A stretch of 64,000 nucleotides of DNA from Anisus vortex (lineage: Eukaryota > Mollusca > Gastropoda > Planorbidae). The stretch covers positions 35,309,799-35,373,798 of the forward strand of contig OX421498.1 of the NCBI GenBank assembly GCA_949126835.1, given 5' to 3'. Position 1 is the stretch's first letter; each line of letters opens with the position of its first letter. The notes below the pieces were generated by a model. It did not search any database. It was given only the letters and a program-made list of their open reading frames with translations, and had not been told where the DNA came from. Positions 57,150-64,000 of this stretch are shown here, in pieces. A program made the translations under genes and the position numbers.

Positions 57150-57384
57150 TCTATGGTTTACTTAAATAGAGTACTCATAAACTAGTTATTATTACACAAA
57201 AATGTACAGTCTTTTTAAATCTTTTGTTTGGCAATTTCGGTTTATCTTTCAGTTTCGGCCGAAGGTGTAGTTAACCTGTCGGTTTCTGCTTCGATTTCGG
57301 CCGAAGGTAAATTTTTAACTTTTGGTATGGTTACGTTTCCGGCCGAAACCCAAAATTTCGTTTCGGTCAGCCTCTAATAGTAAA

Positions 57385-58035
57385 CTCTTGTCAAGACAAG
57401 TAGTTGCCTCTTTACAAAATAATCTTTCTGAATGAGCGATTTCACTCAACGAATCTATTGGCTGATCTATCACCACGTGTTACGTATTACTCTATAAATA
57501 GTTTTTCTCCCCCCCCCCCTTTGAAACATTTTATCCAATGATTGGTGAAGGCCAGAATGACATCATTATTCTAAACATGGGCCATAACTCAAACATCTTT
57601 TTTTTTAGTTGTCTGCCCGTGGAAACGGTAGTCTCTAACTCTTTAAAGTGGCGGCAAAGCCTTCATCAGCGTTGACTACTTGGACTGGATGAAATAATTG
57701 CTGAGCGGAATTTCGAGGGAAGACTGGTTAGGAGAAGGATTCTGGTCTTAACTTTGGGGGCGTTTATTATTTCACGCATATTTTGGAGTAAACGTGATAT
57801 AATTGTTAAACATTTATAAGAAGAAAAAAAAATTTAAACAGAAAATCATAAGCATTTAATAATAAATTTAGCTAACCATTTAGCTAATTTCTGTGTATGA
57901 TATGAATGTTTAATAATCTCTTAGCAACTCCTTTGCTGTTGTGTTTTATTTTAGCTTTATCGTCCCCCAATAAAACTTTATTATAATTACATTACTCATA
58001 AGAAATTACATAATGCAACTACCAATAACATAAGA
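57385..58035. other. Unassigned spacer
   Basis: About 650 bp with a poly(C) tract near 57,511-57,520 and no gene or repeat family visible. Confidence 0.5.
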
Positions 58036-58041
58036 GGCACT

Positions 58042-58205
58042 CAGTGCCCTCACATAGGGGGAGGCAGAGAGGCGGCATGTGCCCGGGGGCGACCCTTCCA
58101 GGGGGGGAGGGCGGCAAAAGTAGTCTAAATATAGCACTAAACAAGCAGTTACAGTATGCAGGGGAACTTTTGCCCTGGGCGCTACATAAGCTTGTAACGG
58201 CACTG
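58042..58205. mobile_element. Possible hAT-type MITE
   Basis: Starts CAGTGCCCTCACA and ends TAACGGCACTG, a short inverted terminus of the CAGTGCC type. The interior is G-rich (CCCGGGGGCG and a GGGGGGGAGGGCGG tract). No target duplication can be matched, so borders are tentative. Confidence 0.45.
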
Positions 58206-58228
58206 TAAGCCCTCTAGAGCATAATCAT

Positions 58229-58376
58229 ATAGACTAGGGATGTGTGGCCAGCACAATGCCCCCTAGGGCCGGGTATACTTCAGTCCCGGGAAATAAATCC
58301 TAACCTTCATCAGGATTCGAACCCAGGACCTTCGGTACGCCAGTAGAACGCGCTACCTCCTCGGGCACCATGCCCC
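58229..58376 (-). mobile_element. tRNA-derived SINE, 3' shortened
   Basis: On the minus strand the head reads GAGGTAGCGCGTTCTACTGG, then B-box GGGTTCGAATCCTGA, then TTAGGATTTATTTCCCGGG and GTGCTGGCCACACAT. It follows the SINE at 537-807 but is much shorter in the middle. Internal Pol III boxes are recognisable. Confidence 0.7.
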
Positions 58377-60890
58377 CAATTAATTAGTCCCAACAAAATT
58401 ACATAAGGTACAACTGTCAATGACATAATAACCGCTATCGAGCATAATAACAATATCGACACTATACGTTGATGTAGTTAAACAGCGATTCCTTGAGGTC
58501 AAGGGTCATCGTCATAACGTGTCATGGTCGACTATGGCGTCACTAAAATATTATAAGTCCGTTAAATTAATAGCAGGAACTATTGAGTAGTAAAGTTCTG
58601 TTTTATGCCTGACTCATTTGTAAAAATAAAAAAAGGGGGGGGGGGGGGTTGGGGGTAATGTATTTCCGTCAGTTTGGACTCAACATTTATTACAAAGGAG
58701 ACTGGTGTATAGTGTATTACAAGCTACTTAGTTCAACATGCGATTCCTTTTAGTAATTTAGTATTTATTTTAAAATATAACTCTAAATTTTAATGAAAGG
58801 TGGGGCGTAAGAATCGCAAGTTAACTTCTCTACTGATACTCTAATCTGAAAGTAAAACAAATTTCTAAGTAAAAGAAATCAGAAAATGCTATTTGAACTA
58901 TTAAACCATTAACTTTATTACAAGTTTATATAATAAACATATAAAGAGGAAGCATCAGTTACAACTGATGTGGAATAGTACATAAAACAGTACCAAGAAA
59001 ATAGCTATTCACTTACAATAATGAATAAAATAGGATATACTGCTATGTATTAAATAATATTAATACAAGAAAGAAAGCAAAGTCAATTTGTTATAGACTG
59101 AATAATGTAGATAATAGACATATAATGAATATGTCGCAGTGTATCAAAAATATTATAAATGCACCAACTTAATTAATAAAAGACAAAAAAAATGTACGTC
59201 TGCATGGCAAGGACCCTTAGTTCACACTAATTTAAAAATATCACGGGGGACCGGAATTCAATTAGCACGTTTTAAAAAAAAAGAGCATTGAAATTTGTTT
59301 AATTATTAATAATCTTCGTAACAAGTGTTACGGAAGTCTTGGTGTAAGATCTGAAATCCATTCCAGTGACCTCCTGTTGTATTCACGCGTATTCTGTGTA
59401 CATTCTACTAACGATAATATAATTGTGTAGTACACAGATTGTCCTATCAACTGCTGAAGTCCGAAAGCCTTGGGTCAGCTAGAATAGGTTTTAAGTGACC
59501 TTATATATAATCTACCGAATTCACTTGGACACTGGGCTTGTGTTCATGAAAGAAAAGATGGTCAATGGGCATTGTGTTGAGCGAACAAGTCTCCTTGGCT
59601 ATAGAAACTGAAACTTCTTTTCATCTCAACTGCTAGACCGATCTGTTTGAAAGTGAAATCGGTGGCAACTTAATTAACGTTACGTGTGTCATTTACATTA
59701 ATCAGTTGACAGTTGTAGGACACATTTTTTAGAGCGAATCTCGGGCATTATCCTCTAGAAATCCTCTTTATTCACGACAAGCCCACACGCCGGCTACGCC
59801 ACTGCAAGTGACGTCACAAAGGGGAAACGGACGATTTTAGTTTTAAGCTGTTTAACGGCCGTAGCCCTTCCGGTGACGTGGTCATATTAAATAAAGCAGC
59901 CATTTTTTAGCGTGATGCCCACTACTATTGTGAGTGTAATATGACCCCCCACACACACACACACCCCCGCGTGTTGACACTTCCTTAAACATCTAAACAC
60001 CATCTGTCTATGACACCATTGATCAATCCCTGCTTCCTATCAGCAGCCATTAACTAAAAGCAATTAATTAGAAAACTTACTTAGATAAAACGACACTACG
60101 TGGGGGCACGCTATACGAATGAAGGGATAACTCTGACAGCTAGCTCTATTTCCACAAGGGTTATAACTCCCAAGTCATGAAATCATCCACCTACTTCCTG
60201 TTTCCCCCTTTACTTTTGATGGCTGGTGTTGTGTCTGCGCTTGAGTACCACGTGGCCTCATGACCGTCACTCTCTTTTTCTATTATGAAATCGTTTGATT
60301 GGTCCATTTTAATCTACCACCGGAAACAGCATTTAGAAAGTGGGGAAAAAAAAACAAGAAGAACCACACAGTCTAGTTTCTACTATAAAATATTGCTAAT
60401 CTTTAAAAAAAAAAAAGAAAGAAAGAAAACTGGACGGAATAAATTACTGTGTGTTGTTGCTTGTGTGTGTGTGTATTTTGGTGTGTGTGTATATTTTGGT
60501 GTGTATGTGTGTAGTCCACGTGACTTGTGAAATGAACAGTTTTTGTTATCAAACAGATTTCTCGGCGGAACTCTTCAGTATGGCCGTGTCGTCAAGGGAA
60601 GATAACCAAATTAGTTTTGATCTCCTTATCCCATCCCTGTATTAGTCGTTTATTTCTTCTTTCAACCCTCACTCTTTAAAAGCAAGAGTTCTTATTGTTA
60701 GCTTTGGTGGAGATTTGCTTTGACTTTTTTATTATATTAAGTATACGTCTAAACTGTGAGGTGGGTGGGTGGGTGCGTGGGTAGAGCGTGAGTGGATGGA
60801 TGGATTTATGTAGGTGTTTGGATGTAGGCATGGATGGAGAAATGAATGGTTCGGTGGTTGGATAGGTGAATTGAAGGATGGGTGGATGAA
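58377..60890. other. Long spacer without recognisable genes
   Basis: About 2.5 kb. I see poly(G) at 58,635-58,648, (CA)n near 59,949-59,965, GTGTG runs at 60,464-60,512, and a CGGCTACGCCACTG word at 59,791-59,804 that looks like one end of a hAT MITE with no partner. The tracts at 60,760-60,900 are GGTG/GATG repeats. No exon-like frame is seen. Confidence 0.5.
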
Positions 60891-60892
60891 AA

Positions 60893-61185
60893 TGTATAAA
60901 TAGATAGATAGAGGATAGATACATAGACATTAAAACCGATAGACGGATAGACAGATAGACAGATAGACAGATAGACAGATAGACAGATAGACAGATAGAC
61001 GGATAGACAGATAGACAGATAGACGGATAGACAGATAGACGGATAGACAGATAGACAAATAAACAGACCGAGAGATAGACAGATAGATAGACAGATAGAC
61101 AGATAGATAGACAGATAGATAGACAGATAGATAGACATATAAACAGACTGATAGACAGATAGATAAACAGACAGATAGACAGCTC
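60893..61185. repeat. GACA/GATA microsatellite
   Basis: Alternating GATAGACA, GACGGATA and GATA words over about 290 bp. The long minus-strand frames rich in YLSV/CLSI are translations of this tract. Confidence 0.95.
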
Positions 61186-61553
61186 AATCAACGCCCGATT
61201 ACTCTATAAGTGACTGGGGATAAACCAAAAAAAATTATTGTGGGCGGCCATGATTTATCATGTGACATTTTAATATCACACAGAATTGCGAACATTAATT
61301 GAAAAAAAAAATTCGATCAATTGTTAATCATTATTAAATTATTCCTTTAATCTCAAGGACGGCATCATTTTAAACACCGTTAATTATAATACCCTGTAAA
61401 AAAAAAAAATAACTGTGACAAAAAATAAAAAAAATACGCTTTCATTGAAATTAAATTAAAGAATTATAACTGGAAAAAAATATTAAAAACACAAAAAGTG
61501 ATGCGAAACAAACAAAATAAAATAATGATTAATATTTTAAAAGTTGAATGAAA
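61186..61553. other. Unassigned AT-rich spacer
   Basis: About 370 bp, several poly(A) runs, no gene seen. Confidence 0.55.
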
Positions 61554-62720
61554 ATGTATACCATAGGTTCTCAACGGGGACGATATCGCCCCAAGGGGGC
61601 GGTGAGAAGCTTTAGGGGGGCGCTGACATCCCCGGGGGCGATTGGGGGCGGTGAAGGGCAAGTGGGCGGTACAAACGTACCTGATGTATTTTAACACATC
61701 AGCTTCAGCTATTTGAATCGATTAGTTTTTCTAGTCTTCATTACAGAATAAAGTCCGAGTACAATTATACACTACGTCTTTACGTTTCTCGATTTATTAC
61801 AAAATGTTATGGAAATGCAAGTGCTGCTAAATATCTGATATCCCCAACAGTAAGCCTATATGACTTTTCGATGAAGTAGGGTCTGTATTTGGCAAACATA
61901 ATGTGCAGCCGGCTGGTCCTGTGGTTGGTTCACCGGACCGTCAACTAAGCTGACCAATCACTGTCGCTTTAGTATTTGCTATTATTTATAATTATATTTT
62001 CATCTCAGTTTAACTGAGATGTCTTTAATGATTTTAAAACTGATAAATATTCTTTAGTACACTAGGTATTGCGGTAGAAATAATTAGTAATCATACAATC
62101 TGAGTAGATATTATAATGCTTAAAAATGTACATATAATTACTTTAGTCATATAATATTTATATAATTTTCAAATACTTTTTACAGTTTGATTATTTCAAA
62201 GCTATAAATGTAAGCCATTTATTTTTTATAAAAGAAAAAAAACAGAACTATTAGCTCAAATAAAACGGGCTTATTATCTCCCTTTAACTAAAAAAAATTG
62301 ATTTTTTAGATTCAATATTTGATTCAATTACAAGTTCTGTTTTGTAATATAACAAATATTACTGATTTTTAGACCTAAGGCTTTTTGCAACCAAAATTAA
62401 AACAAAAATAGACAAATTGCTAGTAACACACCAGGCAAACGATTCACATTATTATTGATTTATTTAAACCTTTTGTTAAGGCAATTATTTTAATCTATTA
62501 ATTCTTACAAAATGTTTTTTTTGTTCAGTTTTTTTAAAGATAATTAATCACACAAAAAGTCTAGTTCCCCTAAACAAATTGCGCAAACTATAGTCCAGAT
62601 GGGCGGAAAGGGGGGGGGGAGTGGGCGCTAAAAGAAAGTTGGGGGGGGGGGAGGAGGGAAAAAATAAAATTGTAAAAGGGGGCGGTGAACCGAAAAAGGT
62701 TGAGAACCTATGATATATAC
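61554..62720 (+). mobile_element. hAT-A element 3, complete
   Basis: Body 61,562-62,712, starting CATAGGTTCTCAAC and ending GTTGAGAACCTATG. The flanks ATGTATAC and ATATATAC match at 7 of 8. The whole interior follows the copies at 1,560 and 5,647, including the GC-rich ends and CTGGTCCTGTGGTTGG. About 60 bp near 61,725-61,800 are not in the other copies. No transposase. Confidence 0.87.
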
Positions 62721-62764
62721 AAAGAAACTAAAATGAGCCGGCATTTGGTAAATGGCAATAAAGA

Positions 62765-62935
62765 AATGAAATGTGGAATGGGTTGCCTGAACAAACCAGG
62801 AAAACCAGTAACTTAACATCATTTTAAAAAACATTAATAAAGATACAAGACGGATGAGCGTAGGATGCAATAATCTTCTTTATAGAAGGGGCGTCTGTAA
62901 TATATAAGATACGATAAACAAAATTAAATGTTATT
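62765..62935 (+). mobile_element. LINE 3' end fragment
   Basis: GTGGAATGGGTTGCCTGAAC (end of ORF2) is followed by the tail GATGAGCGTAGGATGCAAT, TATAGAAGGGGCGTCTGT and AATATATAAGATACGATAA. Same family as 7,968-8,300. It lies directly after hAT-A element 3. Confidence 0.68.
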
Positions 62936-64000
62936 CATTACTTGACGTAGTTATGAAGAATATATTACAAGTGCTATTTATATACCCATTGGTGTAACGA
63001 GGTGAAATAGAGCTGAATTGAGAGTTGTCTTGGTTTTTGTAGTATGTGTTGTTATTTCAATGTTAGGGTTTGTTTCAGTCTGGATTGTTATAATCTAGTT
63101 TTTAATCATCTGGGTTGCTATAGACCGCGTTATTATAGCTTGCGTTGTTATAACTTGGATTGTAAAAGCCTTGAATGTTATAGCCTGGGTTGTTATAGTT
63201 TTATCTAGGCACTGTGAGAAGTTTTTTTTTAAAATAAAATATGTGTTTACTTGTCTTATTATTGACGGCGGGAGAGAGGGGGGGGGATGACAATCTGAAT
63301 TATGAAATATCTATTCCTACATCAAAACAAACAAATGCAATATTTTTTCCTCCTTCTTTCTCTTTCTTTCTCTCTCCCTCTCTCTCTTGATATATATATG
63401 TATGTATATTATAGATAAGCTATATAAACTTTACTTTTTCCTAGATTTTCTTTGCATTTTGGAGTTGACAACACAGACAAATTTATCAATAATTTAGACA
63501 TGGCATTATAGCAGACGACAAAATATATTCTTCCCCGGCTTCCTACGCGACTATTGGATATCCCTATCATTTTGACGCCAACTCTGAGTTTGATAAAGTA
63601 TAACCTTATTTCATTTCAAGGCATAAATCTATAAACAGCCAAAGCTGACGCTTCAAAACATGCTGTTTGTTTGTTTTTAATCAAACATTTGGGATCAGAA
63701 TCTCGCTGCCAGATATTTGCCCAAAGATAATTTTATTTGTAAAAAAAAAAAAAAACTATATAATTTTATTGCAAGTTACGTGCATTTTTAAACGTGGCAG
63801 TATTTTTTTTGTGTTATTCTTAAATTATTTTTTATTTAATATTTCTTTTTTTAATCCTCCAGTATATAAAAATAATTTTATTATTCGTTAACTTTGTTTT
63901 TTTTTTTTTGTTGTTGTTGTTGTTAAAATTGAAAACTGTTGAAAATTGTTTAACATTTGGACAGAAAGAATAAAAAAAATTGATGAATTAAATACATGTT
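62936..64000. other. Terminal spacer with a degenerate repeat
   Basis: 63,060-63,205 is a loose repeat of GGGTTGTTATAGCCT-like words, 15-18 bp apart. A CT-rich tract lies at 63,350-63,390 and poly(T)/GTT runs at 63,895-63,925. No gene is seen. Confidence 0.55.

Larger units (their letters stand above)
54543..57384. mobile_element. hAT-type element D (2.8 kb) with nested hAT-B and hAT-A
   Basis: Body 54,551-57,376, starting TAGATACCGACCGAAAC and ending GTTTCGGTCAGCCTCTA. The flanks ATAGTAAG and ATAGTAAA are an 8 bp duplication with one change. Both subterminal regions are full of CGAAAC and CGGCCGAAA words on both strands, a typical binding-site-rich hAT end. The centre is occupied by a hAT-B copy and a hAT-A fragment, so what remains of D itself is about 570 bp and non-coding. 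Confidence 0.75.

Noticed and set aside
54894..57157. Target duplication TTCTATGG/CTCTATGG for the inner hAT-B copy
   Set aside because: The left terminus of the copy is missing, and CTATGG is also part of the family terminus itself, so the match cannot be taken as a duplication.
60676..61191. A 171-codon minus-strand protein rich in YLSI/CLSV
   Set aside because: Translation of the GACA/GATA microsatellite.

Overview
This 64 kb window is AT-rich eukaryotic DNA with no recognisable host gene. Nearly everything that can be named is a transposable element, an element fragment or a tandem repeat. The organism is most likely a gastropod mollusc, probably a freshwater heterobranch snail. That rests on a tRNA-derived SINE with a body of the type I associate with such snails, several low-copy hAT-like families, Helitron-like units carrying internal satellites, and many GATA arrays. 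The assignment is inference, because no conserved host coding sequence confirms it.

Layout. 1-1,095: fragments of two hAT families (called A and B here) split by a SINE. 1,552-6,716: two complete non-autonomous hAT-A elements in tandem that share one target duplication; the first is split by a 3.0 kb LINE that has a gag-like ORF1 but no reverse transcriptase. 7.9-11.3 kb: LINE 3' ends, a 73 bp TTAA-flanked element, a 37 bp minisatellite, a microsatellite and a possible solo LTR. 11.5-12.7 kb: a decayed hAT-B copy. 12,753-17,818: an LTR retrotransposon with two 515 bp LTRs, 5 bp target duplications and a 4 kb interior almost without coding sequence. 18,284-26,954: six head-to-tail copies of a Helitron/Helentron-like element, four of which carry a 19 bp satellite. 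26,993-27,400: a tandem duplication with a short basic ORF start.

27.4-38.8 kb: decayed LINE C-termini, several 180-300 bp MITEs with target duplications, and minisatellites of 40 and 30 bp. 39,604-40,322: a 14 bp minisatellite. 42,772-44,355: a 36 bp satellite arranged as a 432 bp, 12-monomer higher-order repeat. 44-53 kb: sparse sequence, GATA arrays, a tRNA-like unit and SINE pieces. 53,119-53,844: an element with 27 bp inverted ends. 54,543-57,384: a 2.8 kb hAT-type element containing a hAT-B copy and a hAT-A fragment. 57.4-64 kb: SINE and MITE pieces, a GACA/GATA array, a third complete hAT-A element and a LINE 3' end.

Only one open reading frame looks like a real protein: the LINE ORF1 with a CCHC zinc knuckle at 3,227-4,411 on the minus strand. 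The other long open frames (40 kb and 43 kb) are by-products of stop-free tandem repeats. The elements are connected mainly by nesting, and their target duplications let the order of insertion be read.
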